Shown here in pieces: positions 40,601-54,440 of a stretch of DNA of 64,000 bases; position 1 is the stretch's first letter; the number at the start of each line of letters is the position of its first letter. Location: the NCBI RefSeq assembly GCF_949628215.1, contig NC_134276.1, forward strand, positions 32,738,226 through 32,802,225. Direction: 5' to 3'. The notes beneath the pieces were generated by a model. It saw nothing but the letters and a program-made list of their open reading frames with translations, did not search any database and was not told the DNA's origin. The translations under genes were made by a program, and so were the position numbers. This stretch comes from Phalacrocorax aristotelis (lineage: Eukaryota; Chordata; Aves; Suliformes; Phalacrocoracidae).

Positions 40601-43600
40601 ATCAGTCTGAATGTAAATATGCGTCCTATAGACAAGACGCTCTTGTACATCTTCTAACATCTGCTTGACACCAGCTGCAAATGCACCGAGTTGTTCAGCT
40701 GACAAAGGTCAAAAAAAAAAAAAGGTACAAATTTGTTAATTTAATTACAAAACAAGCTTACAGACACAAAAGTTTGAAGTATTGCATATAGAACCATCAC
40801 AAAACTGGCTTGCTGCAGGTGAAGTCAGACTCTTTGGAACAGCGGCATGCAGACAAATTTATGATGAACAAGGAATTACTGAACTCCATGTTGCAATTGC
40901 TTCAGCCCCCCCAAATTTTCATTAGATTGCAAAAATGCAATCTCACACTGATAACATCAGGTGCCATGTTAGAATTAAGCATTCTCATTACTTGAGACCT
41001 GGGTACGTCAAGTAACATTTCTGCTTGGACACCAAACCAACGTGCTTTGGTTTTATCATAGCCAACGCCTGCAATGTGACAGCCAAGAGCTGACAAGCTT
41101 ACTCATCTACCTACCGGGACAGATGATCCAAAGCAGGTCACGTCCAACTTAAGAACTATTGTATCAGCCTGAGTTTAAGTAGTAGAAAGTCACTTCTTAA
41201 GATTAGCCAAAAGATTACGCCACCAATTTATTCCTCACCCCCAACAGTGTTACAATTCTACTTCCAGGAAAACGAGCAATTCTTCATTATATTGGCACAG
41301 CTTCAGAGACAAAGAGCTACGCTGTGCAATATCCCAGCTACCAAGTACGATTTCTATTTATCGCGTGGGGCAAGACTGTGAAATGATTCCATTATGCATT
41401 GGTCATACTAAGGAAATGATACACCAGACTTTTTCCTGATGGTCACCTCACTTCTATGAGACTGAGTTCTGAACACTACCAAAACTCAAAAATCTCTGTC
41501 AGCTATGTAACTCCTCTGCTGAAGTTACAGTTTCTAGTGTGGGAAACACTACGTCAAGGAGAATGAAAAAATCTGCATTCCTTTGCTTCATCATCATGTA
41601 TGCAGAAAGCTCTACACAGATGAGGCATTAGCAGGGCCAAGCAAAGCAATTCATTCATTTGAAAAGTTCATTTAAATCAATCCTGGTGCATGTATATGCA
41701 CTGGGTGGATGCTTGCTTGCATTTGTAGAATCTAGAGAAAACAGGACTCTAACATCAGTGTATTAATTTAAAGTAAGATATACACAGAAGCATAAATAAA
41801 AACCTTTCTATTATAAATGAAAAAAAATTATTTAAAATAACCTTACCTCATCTCATCTTTGACATGTTTAAGACCCATTAGAAAGAAAAAAATCTAGGCA
41901 ATTTTTGCCTATGCAATTTTATAATTTTATCAGTTAAGATGACAGTTAAAAACAATCAGGTTCCATCTATAAGTTACCATTGTTCTGTACGTGATCTTCA
42001 AGCATCTCATTTTTGAGAATCCCACAGAGTTCAGAAAGGGTCTCTAAGTGAATGACATGGATGATCATTGGCCTCAGGACATCATACAATGAAAGACACA
42101 ACTTCTCCAAGAGTTCACTATGAAGAAAAATACAACAAATCAAAACACTTTCAGGATCCTGCAATTCCAAAATAAAATTTTATCACAAATGTGGATTATT
42201 TTATGGCACAGATTTTTAAAAGGAGTGTAAGGAAACAATGCAACACAGCATCATAGAAGACTTTAAAAAGGACTGTTTAAAACATGAACACCTGATTTTC
42301 TACAATGTCTTTTAAGAGATGTAAGATACCAACTGCTAAAATGGTGGTACAGTTTTGAACTAATTTTAAAATTAAAAAAAAAATTTAAAAAAATCTGAAA
42401 CAAAAAACCCGAAATGACAACGCTACCTGTCACAAAGGGAAGATTCTGCCAACTGTTTTACCCAGCTTCTGTGTAAAGAAATACTCCTGGCTGAGCTCAG
42501 AATCATAGCCCCAATTTCCCCTTGAGAAAAAGCTCATCTGATTCCAAGTGCTCAATAGTTCATTAGAAGCAGGAGCACACCAAGAGGGACACAGGAAGAG
42601 ACGCTTGGTAACCTTTTCCGTAACAACTTCCAACATTGCGGGGCACGCTTTCCAATCTAACTGAAGTTACAACATCAGTCCAATACGAAACACCGGAAAT
42701 CCCACTTCAATTTATTTTTGTCTTTCCTCTTTGAAGTGATACACGTCTTCATTAAGGCACCAGCAGCATTCATTCTAGACATTTTTGCCATTCTCTGAGC
42801 TCTCTGCACTAATCACATACTGCCATATAATGCTGTTGCCAGTAGCTGAAAATCAAGTAATTCCCCAGTTACACTTGGAAACACAATCAGTAAGAATATC
42901 TAAGTATTTACAGTGTTTACTTTTACAGTGTAAATACTAAGTATTTACAGTTGAGTTTACTGCACTATATATTTTTTTTTCTAATTCATTAAGAATGTCT
43001 GTCAATAGGACAAGGACACTTCAGTCCCTTTCAGAGCGTGAACAAAAAATGCTCACAAAAGAATGCTCGCAGAAGAAACACGTTGAATCTCTCTCTTCTG
43101 TTGTATTCTATAGACTTACAAGCAACTTGATAAAACAGTTACGCTCCATGTTAAAAGCAGAAACAAAGGAGAAAGTTCCAACAGCCTTATTAAAGACAAC
43201 ACAACCTCAGGCCTCTGCCTTTGGCTAGATTTTTGGTAAACTCTTACCTGTACATAGACACCTAGCTATTATGCCTTCAGAGCACCTCAGCAGTTCAGAT
43301 AAAACATGAGGCTATTCATTACGCAGCTAAGAAAAACCTACTAAAGTAGTCACTATTTGAAACATTTTCCTCAAAACATTTTATTTACATGTAGGCAAAA
43401 AAGGGAAGCAAGTTCCTATGAAAGGAGGTAACTACTTTCTATCAAGATTCAAAAATAATCTGAAGTCTGTTCTCATTCTTGGTGTGAAGAGCAATAGCGA
43501 CAACATTTCTGTCTGAACAATAGTTTATACCTATTTAAATTAGGGATGTTTACTTCAGTATTTGGACTGAGATAGCTAAATTGGTTCTTAAACCAATTGA

Positions 43601-46600
43601 GTTAGGTCACCTCAAACCCTGAGCACGTCCCACACGAGACCTCAATTTCTCAGAAACGAGAAAGATTGCTACTGCTCTGGCACTACCGGTTATTTCTAGT
43701 GAGGCTTTATGTGTTTATGGTTTTCCTTTAGCTTTAGAGGACAGGGAGGGTAGCGGGCAGTATTTTTCCCAGGTTGCACTTATTCAACTCAAGTTGTACT
43801 TGATTTTAAGATAATATAATATTCAAAACCAGTGCCTCTGTTATATTAATAGGAATATACTTTAGTTATGAACTTCATAGCAAGGGAACATGACATGCCC
43901 AAATTTCAAAATTAAATATCATTATTAAAACATATCAGAAAATTGGAGAAGTGGCATAATCTACTCAATTGTTCTAATATTACAGCTTTGTTGTAAAAAA
44001 CTTACAATACTTTTATAATGCAATTAATATGTGAATACAACAACTTGTCCCTCTTCTAGATTTAGGCAGAGTAGATACAGATACTGTTCTTGTCAGGTGT
44101 CCCCTACATTGCCTGCCGTTCAGCCCACGTACAGGCACATGCCAATTTTCCTTGACGGTAAGGGCAGCTCACTAATCTAAATCCTTGATGAAAAATGACT
44201 AGAGTTCATCAGCTTAATTCTACACTGAAATAAATCAAAAGCACTTCTGCAACTGACTGCAAACCATAGGCATAGAGGCAGTACAAATACAGATGAGAGA
44301 CGTAGCACAGAACTTCTACAGCTATTTCCAAAGCAACCATGTGTCTTTATCTCTTTCAGACCATCTACAGAGCATTTACATTACTAAGGTTATTTATGGA
44401 GAATCTAAACTATCAGCTTCACTTGAAGATAAAAAAAAAGAACATCAAAATCTGAGGCATAAAGTGATTAAGGTTATTTTTTTCTTACTGGTTCTTAGCA
44501 ACCCATTTCAATACAACCTTATTTGCCATATAACATTGTCTTCTATATCACAGCATAGTAAATCTAACATGCAGTAAAACAAAACCAGCATGTACCACCT
44601 ACTCCAGTTTTGGTGTTGGTTTTGTGAAGAACTCATTGTAAAGCTGGTGTTCATCCTGGCATACATGGACCATAAAGGCACAACCACTTCGTACCTGTAT
44701 TCACAGAAGTACAAATAATAGATCATTGATTTATTTTCTTGGCATCAGTACCACAGGAGGTATTACAGATATTATATCATTATATTATATGTTGTATTAC
44801 TATCACTACAGCTATGATTAAATTGAAGCTTTGAGAAATTCAAAGTTACTGAGATCGACTATAAAACTAAGGACTGAAGACATGTTACTAGCCAAATAAA
44901 AGCTCATTGTGCAATTGCGGTCCCTTTTTGTTTCTGATTAAATCTAGGCATCCACATTTTATGCTTTTGCAAGCAAGGTTTGTAGCAGAGCAGAGTTTTT
45001 ACAGAAAAATCTTCCACTAAATATGCATTACCTGAAAATATTAGTAAAATTTTAATGATTCAAAACCACAAACAAAAATGACAATTTTGCATGTAAATGA
45101 CTGAATTAAATAAGTACATTTTACTCGGGGGAGGGGGATTAAAACATAATAAAAACCCCACAACACATGACTCCTTTACCTACCAAAGCACAATGATCTC
45201 TGTTGTTCTGACTGGTTAATTCTGTAACAGTGCTAGCGATACTTGGACCAAGCAAAAGCTCCCTCTGGTCGAGGTAACACTGATGGATTTCATTGAGAAC
45301 TTGTTGATACCTAGCCAAGAAATTAAAACAGTAACTGCATCCTGAAGCTCATTTTCTGGTACACATAAAATTCATTCTAATATCCTCTTTTAGGTCTACA
45401 TAATTTCAGTTTTTAAAGCTTTCTTTTAAAAAAATGATGTGTTAAACAGTACTTGAACAAAAGTAAAGATTTTCAAAACTTAAAATTGTTGAAAATAAAT
45501 TATGTAGACATACTCACTCTGGCATTTTTTCAGATCTTTGCTCTACTTGTTCAATAAGCGTCTATGCAAAAAAAGAAAAAGTATCATCAGCAAATTACTT
45601 TTTCTAATAATTGGAAAATAGTTGGCAGTGTTTTTCCGTGGACACAATATGCAATCTTTAGACATTCACACTTGCACAATATGCAATCCTTGCATTCACA
45701 CTACTGATAAATTCAAACCCCATTTTCATAGCTTCCGTTTTAATAGCTAGTGACCAGCCTACTTACTCTGACTTTGGGAGCAGCTGCTCTGAATTTTACA
45801 TAAAACAGCGTAAAGGCATTGTCAGAATTTGGCACAGCTGAAGGATCCTGAAAGAAGAGATGAGTAATTGGTTAAAAAGGAAAATACTATATTTGGCTTC
45901 TAGTATATAATGGCTGAGATAATCAGGCTCTAAAACAGGGTATTGGTTCTTTATGCTTGTACTGCCAGTGGAACAGCTCTTTGCCACTTTCCACCTAGAA
46001 ACGCGTGCTTGTTTCAGAACTCGGATAAAGCCAGATGGAAGAACAAACCCCAAACCAAAAGTTTCAGCCAACAGTCTCTACAGCAAAAGTTACACTTTCA
46101 GTAATTACAGCATCCTCCATTAGAGACAACAATTTTCTCTGGACCTACCACAGTAGTACTGGTTGTTGCTCCTTACTCTGTAGTACTGAAATGGAACAAA
46201 ATTTCCCTTTTACCCGCCCATCCCAGGGCAGAGAAGCTAAGTTTCAGCTCTCATTCAAGCTTCAACTGGAATGTCAAGTTTTGAGGCAGTTCCTGCTGCG
46301 GTTCCCCAGCTCAGCTGGGCAGACAGCTTGGACTTAGTCAAATTCTAGCACTAACAAAGCAGAGCAGAGACACGGTTCAGCCACTAGGATTTTTTCCCCT
46401 TATCCTTACTGATGACACAGAGAGCAGTGGATGGCCTTCCCTTGAAACATGGTGAGGACAGGAAAACTCTTCCACCTTCCCCACCTCCTACTTTTATCCC
46501 TGCAAGCAACCTGATCAGCCTACAAACACACATCAAAATCCCCAAACACCCACGTGTGAGGAGTAACAAAGAACATGTCGAGTTCATCAGTCCCCTTCCA

Positions 46601-49600
46601 GACCTGACAAGACTTCCTGTAGTGTTGCAATAGGAAATCTCAGTGCTTGATCACAACTAAAGACCACTGTTCCAGTGCTGCACTTCTAGCAGAAGCAGAC
46701 ATTAGATGTTTCAGAAAAACATGCAGCAAAACATCCACAAAAACCCCATGTAGATGGGAAGGAGAAGGTCATCTGGCTCCTAAAAGAGGTCTCCTTCCTG
46801 ACTTAAAACTGCTACGCAGCAATTCAAATCCAGAAGTAAGGTATCAGTTCTTTCTGTAGACATGCTTTTTATCAGAGATGTTCAATTCTGTTTGAATTCA
46901 GCTCAGTCACGGCATCAAAACAAGCTATGGCACTTTTTTTTTTAAATAAAAGCTAGTTTTGTACCAAGCATGAAAAATGTCCAATGCCACTTAACCGAGA
47001 TCTTCACTCCAGGAGTATCCTTTAGAAAGTTTCCATGAACACTTGTCTAAAATTCCCTTCTTTTAGGTCTGTCAGTTCTCAATTCTAGCATCTTTTAATT
47101 TAACTCGTTATCCCCTGTGACAACAATTTTGCCTGTAATAGGACTGAGCACAAGGCAAACAACAATTAATTGGAGAAAGAAAGTGGGTAGAGAGAGACAT
47201 TCCCCTCTCCCTTCTCTGCCAAAATATTGCAGCACAAGACTTAACATTTTAACGAGACCAAAAAACCTCCCTACTCATCTTGATGCCTAAATCCCACGGG
47301 AGTGATGGCAGTAAAGCACCTAACTCTTCCCTGTGACCCTCTAACATCACCCTCGACATTTTAAAACGAACCAAAAGATACTGCCAAGACTAGTAGGAAC
47401 CTGTTACAGTTATTCTCTGCAGCTACGGGAAGTGCTGCAGGCTTATCAAAAAGAAATATTTGGATGACCAAGACCACCCAGAAAATACTTACTGCAATAT
47501 AATACCAAAAGAGTCATGTCATGAACTCAAGAGTTGTGCTCTAACGGTTTTCATGCTACAACACCCCACTCCTGTATATTTTCTTCAACTATTCCCTGCA
47601 ACCTCTCCATCTCTAATGATCCATCTCCAAAACAGACTCCCACAGTACCCATATTTCTCTTGTGCACATCCCCATTTGGCAACACAGAGAGCAGCGTGCA
47701 CTGCAGCTGACTCAGTGCTACAGTGCACAAACTGGTTCAGGAAAGCATACTGTCTGGCCAGCTGGCTGCTGCCTCTCTAACACAGTCATTTATCCATCCC
47801 TGGCCTTCACTGAGGCTACTGTTCACCTACCTCCTACTTCACCTTCTTCAGTTTCCAGGATTTTTTAGTTATTACTATTTTAAAATCTTTTGGATCATTA
47901 GATGTCTGTCAGATTCGGCTGAAATGTCGCAGATCTACACAAACGCTGTGGTACAGGACTGACCTGTTTTCACAAAAAACTGCTGACACCTCCCACCCTC
48001 AAAACAAAATAAAAGAAGAAAACTGTATCGTGTTACAATAAACACTTCAGTACAGCTCAAGTTACCACTTACTGATTCACCTTACCCTTTTCATTAACTG
48101 GCTTGTGAGGTTCTGTAGTGTATTCACAGTGTATGTCTTGATAAGGTGCATAGCTTTAGAAAGGCATTGTTTAAACTTAATTAAATACACAGGATAGTCT
48201 TTAAAATTTGGCTGAAAGAAACAAAAAAATCCATTTTAAACACGACCAATGACAGAGCCAAAATTTATCCAAACTTAAAATACTCTTTTTACTAGCTAGA
48301 AATGCTAGTTTGTACAAACTAAAAGCAGTATTTTATAACAATTAAGCAGAGTATTAAGTATATTCAGTAAAAATTTCTTAAGTTTATAAACGGTCATCTT
48401 TGCTTTCTTACTTTATTTGGCAGCGAGAACATTTTATAGGATAAAAAACCCACCACAAAAATAGTATGAACACACAGTTTTGAAATATTAAGATTTAACT
48501 AAAACCAATACAGAATTACTTACATGCGATGAAATATATGCAATACAATCATCAAGCTTAGCCAGCATTGGAATGAATCCTTCACTGTTCACGGACAGCG
48601 TAGGGGAATTCAGTTTCTTTGGACAACAAGACAAAGCATCATTGTAAGGAACCCAAGTAACTCACTGTTGGCAACAAAGTTCAAAAGATTGGTACACTTC
48701 CATTTTCTAAGACTACTAACAGTGAAATAATACTTACTGTATTGATGTTTTCCAGCTCATTAAAATAAGAAAGTTTCTGCTGGATGTTTTCAGCCAGGTC
48801 AACAAGTTCTGACTATTAAAAAACAATAAGTAAAAAAAAAAATCAGCAACCTAGCAAGTAGTTTAAATTATAAAGATAAAATTTTTATAAATATGTATTT
48901 ATATACATGCTTATATAAATATTTTTGTATGTATATAATTTTTCAATATAAAAATTATTCACCCTCCCTTCCAGCTCTCAACTCACACCATTGCTAACTA
49001 GCTCTAAATAACTTGCAAGTAAATAAGTACAAAAAAAGATACAGAACACTGCAGTGCTCTCTTGCTCTCTCTTACCAGAGAAAGACACCTTACTCTCAAC
49101 AGTGAATTTAAAAACCTGTATTCTACAGGTTTGTCAGCATTCCACAGATACTATTGCACACAAACAGCAATGCTGTCACCAGTATTACAGAGACCTGCAG
49201 AAATCCTGTATTTCAGGATTGGAGCCTTTCTCCCTTATCCAGTCATGCTAAAAAGACATGTTCATTATATCACTGTCGGAGCAGTTCACGAGGAGAAGGG
49301 AAGTATCTGGGAAGCAAGCTCATAACTTTAAAAATCTTTCTTCTTGCAGTAACCAGCTGAAAATACTTCTGTAAGTGATATGAATTATTAATTTCAATAA
49401 AGTTTGCACTTGTCAGGCATCAGTTACAAGCGCTCCCCTCAGCTACGATCCTTCTTGATTAAACTCTACATCGACACATACTGAACATGCTACTGTGCAG
49501 AGCCTGACACCCTAGCTACAGGTCAAACACACCAAAAACGAGGCCCAAAGCAAATAGAGGGATTGTCACCACAGCTCACAAGTTTTCCCAACCTGAGAAA

Positions 49601-52600
49601 AAGAAACTTTCGTTTATGGTATCTTAGAAGTTTCCAGTAATCCTCCCATGAAAGATTACCTGCTCTTTCAAAAGTTGTTCACAGGCCTCATGCAGCGTTC
49701 CTGTCTTTGTGGACACAAAAAGATACTGTTTTTGCAGTGACTCCAGGTGCTGAAGGGCACTGTTCACATCGTTCAAGATAGCGTCACACTGCTCCTGAAA
49801 GCCGGACAAATAATCCCTCATCTGTCTAGAAAAAAGAGAACCAACAGATAACAGAAGTAAAATTTCACTTTCTGTGTTTGCAAATCCAGCTGCCTGCAGG
49901 GACACCGCCACTACTCTGCCCTCTCTAGGGATAAAAGACCACTTGCATCAGGCAAGAGCGCACAAGAAGCAGATGTTTCATGATCCTCAGAAATAACAGA
50001 GCTACAGGGTTTGGAACAGCCACTGCAGTAACTCCATTTCCCTGATGTTCCTTAGAGCAAGCCCACCCAGAAAGCAGTAGCATGAACCACAGCTAGTCTA
50101 GAGCGCACAAATACTGTCTAAACAGTAGTCACAGACACAGTGACTACTGCAGGCTACTGCAAGCGGCCAAATTCTACCTGCCTTGCTTCCAATAGGGGCG
50201 TTAATTTGGGTTTCTTCAGTTTACAACTGAATTCCAAAACAATTTTCAGTTTCCATTTAGAAATTACTTTTACTCTCCTAAAGTAGCTGAAATTACCCAG
50301 GTGATTCAAAACTTACCACGAGGAATGAAAGAGGCTTGCATGAAATAGATCCAGTATCTAATGTCACCCAGTTTGTCTAAGGCTCAACGCAGATGTAAAC
50401 TCTAAGTGATCACTAAATACGTGTCAAGCATTCAGCTTGACTAAAACGTCATTTAAAATGAATTACTCTTGGATGTCAGCTAAAACTTCTGAGCTCTCCT
50501 TTATCACGTATAAAACAGCAAGTAAAATCACAATTCTTTGTAGTCATGTGCAACCCTTTAGTGTACAACAGGCAAAGAACTTATTTATTTTCCTCCTGCT
50601 CCTCTGGCCTCCTGCAAACAATTACGTATTGGCCATCCTACAAACGCTTCTGCAGCCACGGCACACTGAAGTATTTGTGAGCGCTATTACGAACACGTAA
50701 ACTGGCAAAGTGTCAGGGCGCCACTCTTTTTAGGTTGTTAATGATCTGATCGTGGGCTTAATATATGCCTAAACCTCTGCTTTTAAGAAACATCACATCC
50801 TCAAAATGTCAGAGCAAGAGAGGAAGAGGCAAAGAAAAGCAGATCAAAACAGAAGAGGGGAACACAGCAGCATCTCTGTGGCCAAGAGCAAGTTTGTAAG
50901 TCTCACACACGAGCCAATTTCCATAACAGCCATCAGCAGATTTGGCTAAGCAATTCAGCTGTACTTCAGACTCTTGAGGAGTAACTGCGCAAGTCAGCGG
51001 GAAGGGGTTCTTCTGAGCCTGACAGAAAAGTCAGACAAAAATAGGGAAGAATGCCGAATCTCAAAACTGAAGTTGAGCAAAGTGTCAAGGAATGCAGGGA
51101 ATGCAGATACAGAATCGCAACCATAGTCGCTGGTGAACCAAATTGAGTGGGGCATCCCGCCTCAGAAAGCTTCAGCTGTTTCAACACATTCCCCCGCTCC
51201 CTGCCGGCTGAATCCGAATGCGTGCTAACGCTATACAGACAAGATTAAGTCCTTCAAGGTTTAAATTGCTTACAGTGAAAGGAACTGAGGAAGAACACGT
51301 ACCTATACTTGGCACCTTCATCTTGATCCATCTGTGTTTGTACCTGAGCAAACCAGGAGAAGAACTAGAAGAGATTTTATGGTGTGAGAAATAAAGATAT
51401 CACATATAATCAGTTAAAAAAAACAAAACCAGATCTATGAAATGAAGATGAGCTTTTGTTTAAAACAGCTGTTTCAGAACTTAATTCAGAACTTAAGCAA
51501 GGAAACAAACTATAACTCCTCATTGTAGGTCCCTTCCAACTGAAATATTCTAGTCTCTTCCTCTACTAAATTCAAGTAGGAAAAGGTGAATTGCACCTGG
51601 TTTTATCCACACCAGAACAAGGCTGTCACGCTGGGGGGGGACGACGACACGACATTCTTATATTACGAGCAACACCACTTTACTGAAGGGGATGCCTCAC
51701 TCTCACATAAGACTCCACTCAAAATGGGAAATCTCTGCCACTTAACTTTTAAGACTTCAATGATTTTTTTCTCCCCAAGTTTCTTCATGTCTCTTGAAAA
51801 CAGCCCAAAAAATTTAACAAACCCACCAAAAGCCAGGCAAGATACACAGAAACTCACAAAACACTCTGAAGAAGATTACTGCAGCTTGGAGGTTATTCAG
51901 CATCACTTACCTGCTGTGCTGTTTCAATTCTTTCATCCTCCATCCCCAGTACGGCAAATCCTTTCAAGAGGACATCCTCTGTGGATTCTGGCACTGCAGC
52001 CGTCAGCGTAACAGCGAGCGACTGGGATGTTAGGCTGCACAAATCTTCAATTGGAAGCTGCTCACAAAAACCCACAAACTTCAGTTAGAGAACTGACTAA
52101 AAATTAGTATATTCAGATCAACTACAATAACAGAATCCAAAGCACTAACCTGAGAAAATTACAGGCAACTACTTTTGAAGAAACAAATGCAATGGACATT
52201 TTACCCATCAACATGATAATCAACCACCATATCTATATATTCAGAAACACCTAATTTTTTTAGTTAAAGTCAGAAAATATTATACAGCATTTTATAAGTA
52301 CACAATTGTCTAAGAACAGAAACTGAATTTACCTGACATACCGATGAGCTGTACTTTAATTTCCAATTTAACTGGTTCTATACCCAGAGAAATGGACAGA
52401 GAAAAGTATCTGAGAACGTAAGAATTTAGAACACATGCAGAAGCAAAAAGAAATGCCACTACTGGCCACGCTACATGGCAACACCACCGCACAGAATTGT
52501 CAGGTTATTTGCCAGATAGAGAAAATTCAAGACTTAACACTGCCAGAATTTATTCAGGAAATATTGTTTCATATTCTTTCAAATGCTTTTTAACGAAGAA

Positions 52601-54440
52601 GTCAACTGAAAAGGAAAGGTTTTGTTAGAAGACAAGGAATAGCTCTGCTGAATGGGAATTGTCAGCCACAATGATTTTTTTTTTTTTAAAGCAAGAAAAA
52701 TATGGGAAAATGTAACTTGAGACAAATTGTATTTAAGTATGATTGGAGATTATTAATTAGCTTATATGGAAGTAATTAATTCAAGAAAAGCAATATTATT
52801 ATATACCCCTAAATAATGTAATACACTTTTTAATTCATTTACTGAGTAAAGTACATTTTCTACTGCTGAGAACATCAGCAACAAAAACAGAAGACACCAG
52901 TTAAATACAAATTGGTATGTCTCTAGAAAATTACTCTCTTAGTAAAATATTCATCGCCTGGTAATTTTAGTCTGGCAAAGAAGGAACAATCAGGATTTCA
53001 ACTATTTGAGAAAAGACAGATTGACCTGTCTTGGTCAACTGCTACATATCTCGCCCCCCCAGAAAACAGGCAGGACCCTAGCTGAGGAGCCAGGGTTTCT
53101 CTCGCAGCTACTGCTGAGGAGAAGAGGAGCCCATCAGAGCCTGCTTTTTCAGAACAGCTGAGGCACCACCGCCCCAGCCCACTTCAGCAGGAGCCAAGAC
53201 CAGCTGAAGCACTCGCTGCACTGGCATCCCCGCTGTCCTGCCTGGCCAATACGGTACCTGCCTTGCTGCAAAGCTGGTTTAGATCCTTAAGGACATCCTC
53301 CGATAGCAGCACATCCTTCTACAAGCGTTTTGGATTCCTCCCAATATTTACTTTAGTATAGGTGCGTACAGCTTACACAAAAAAAAACACCCCAGGAAGC
53401 ATGAAATTAAACAGGTGCATTTCAGGAAGGAATTGCTTTACCCTCTCCCTTTTGTTATTTTGGCCTCTCAGACACTTGCCAGGAGAGGACTTTGTTGACT
53501 TTACCGCACTATATCGTGCGCTACGATCCTGTTCAAATACAAAACCTCCCATGAAAAGTACGGTTAAGGAATGCAAACATTTCACTCCCCTTCCCTTTGC
53601 AGACAAGGGAGCATTCATAAATAATCAGCTTGTCAGAGTTGTACATTTAACCGAGTGGGAAACCACGTCTTCCACGGTAATGATGAATTATTGAGCGTTT
53701 TATAACTGTTCCTGGATTTATACTGCTCATGGAATCATCTGTCAGTTGCACCAGGAAATGACATCGGCGCCAGCAGCGAGGCGTTGATCAGGATCGCATT
53801 AAGAGGACCAAAACCAAGTAACTGCAGGACTAAAACTCTCAATTTCGAGAGGACAAACTCCGATGAACTGAGGGAAGCAGCAAGGCCAGGCAGAGAAAGC
53901 CCCGCGGGCTTTGAGAGCTGCCACCGCTGCCTCCAATCCCCTGCAAGCCGCGGCGGGCTCGGGGAGGCTGCAGGGACCAGCGAGCCCTCCCGAACGGGGC
54001 GAAAGGGGGCGGCGGGATGGGGAGGGGGCTGCGGGCGGGCCGGGGGGGTGGGGGGTGTCATGGCCCTAACACCCGGGGAAGGGAGAGGGGAAGGGAGAGG
54101 GGGAGGGAGGGGGAGGGAGGGGGAGGGAGGGGGAGGGAGGGGGAGGGAGGGGGAGGGAGGGGGCAGCCCCGCAGGCCCCGAGTCGCCACCCCCAGGCGAC
54201 GTGGCACCGCGGCGGCGCCTCCCGCCCACCCTCCCTCCCGCGCTCCCGCCGGCCGGGTCAGCGCTGCCGCCTCACCTCGGGCGGCACCGGCAGGTTCTCG
54301 GCCGCCGCCTTCAGCTCCAGCACGGAGTCGGTCTGGCGGTCGCTGAGCGGCGCGGCGGGCTGCGGGCGGCGGTCCCACAGGCTCAGGCGGTCGCGCACCT
54401 CCCTGCCCGCCGGCGGCTCCGCGGGCGGCGGCTCCGCCAT
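22623..54440 (-). CDS. COG3: COG3, conserved oligomeric Golgi complex subunit 3, complete (23 coding exons)
   Basis: COG3 is a cytosolic peripheral Golgi protein, part of lobe A of the COG tether that recycles vesicles carrying glycosylation enzymes. Exons, in transcript order: 54276-54440, 51911-52057, 51303-51364, 49660-49825, 48738-48812, 48524-48616, 48086-48211, 45767-45847, 45518-45561, 45184-45310, 44603-44694, 41978-42117, 40538-40698, 38030-38135, 35860-35984, 34180-34269, 30599-30719, 28196-28284, 27962-28096, 26679-26754, 24876-25003, 23865-23963, 22623-22652. Every donor is GT and all phases agree, giving 2478 bp, or 825 residues (human about 828). The N-terminus reads [10 protein letters not shown], then LSLWDRRP and [20 protein letters not shown], typical of the family. 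The Sec34-type coiled-coil region falls in exons 3-7 ([29 protein letters not shown]). The end is VNLLLSMSK. The start ATG was chosen by homology; an in-frame upstream ATG at 54521 would add 27 Pro/Ala-rich residues. No break was seen. A CR1 copy sits in intron 16. Confidence 0.97.
24290..24480. mobile_element. Possible solo-LTR fragment of an old avian ERVL-type element
   Basis: The phrase tctggaacagagttaatttt followed by ctttacagtagctcatatgg resembles a common avian retroviral LTR that I recall. Only a diverged fragment is visible, with no coding part. It lies in COG3 intron 21. The edges are approximate. Confidence 0.4.
24660..24785. repeat. TA/TG-rich microsatellite-like stretch
   Basis: This stretch contains interleaved gtatgt, acacac and catacatacat motifs, degenerate and in COG3 intron 21. 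It is low complexity without a clean repeat unit. Confidence 0.6.
31741..33379 (+). mobile_element. CR1 LINE copy A, 5'-truncated
   Basis: This is an avian CR1 fragment covering part of the reverse-transcriptase reading frame and the 3' end, in COG3 intron 16 and opposite to COG3. It starts near the phrase gttcttggggtacccagccc and ends ggtcctttccaacctaaatg then attctat, the usual CR1 tail. The RT frame is broken by frameshifts and stops (open pieces near 32062-32301, 32322-32564, 32620-32895, 32897-33085), so it is dead. The 3' end (lagging phrase gtggtggacttggcagtgct) is one CR1 subfamily type. From 32054 to 33203 it is nearly identical to copy B, at a constant offset of 22937 without indels. 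Confidence 0.93.
36562..36611. repeat. 14-bp tandem duplication next to a perfect hairpin
   Basis: gtattcataaaaaa occurs twice in tandem (36562-36575, 36576-36589). Overlapping its end, aaaggttacc (36587-36596) pairs perfectly with ggtaaccttt (36602-36611) across a 5-base loop. It lies in COG3 intron 14 (between exons at 38030 and 35984). Confidence 0.85.
39501..39515. repeat. (AT)n microsatellite
   Basis: A short perfect AT dinucleotide run of about 15 bases in COG3 intron 13. Confidence 0.85.
42902..42951. repeat. Inverted plus direct repeat of a tatttacag motif
   Basis: agtatttaca (42903-42912) is the exact reverse complement of tgtaaatact (42929-42938), with a 16-base spacer. The direct motif aagtatttacag recurs immediately after. 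It lies in COG3 intron 11 (between exons at 44603 and 42117). Confidence 0.8.
45643..45703. repeat. Imperfect tandem duplication, about 30 bp twice
   Basis: cacaatatgcaatc begins both copies (45643 and 45675), and both end in a cattcacact-type phrase. The second copy is a few bases shorter. It lies in COG3 intron 8. Confidence 0.8.
48875..48960. repeat. A+T-rich low-complexity stretch
   Basis: Nearly pure A/T with repeated tatata and atttat phrases, in COG3 intron 4. No coding or RNA-gene signal. Confidence 0.7.
51511..51555 (+). mobile_element. Short CR1 3'-end relic
   Basis: cattgtaggtcccttccaac followed by tgaaatattct matches the 3' terminus of a common avian CR1 subfamily from memory. 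Only about 45 bases are recognisable. It lies in COG3 intron 2. Confidence 0.45.

Noticed and set aside
53362-53694. 110-residue open frame in COG3 intron 1
   Set aside because: No domain recognised and no splice sites that would join it to COG3. It lies antisense to the gene.
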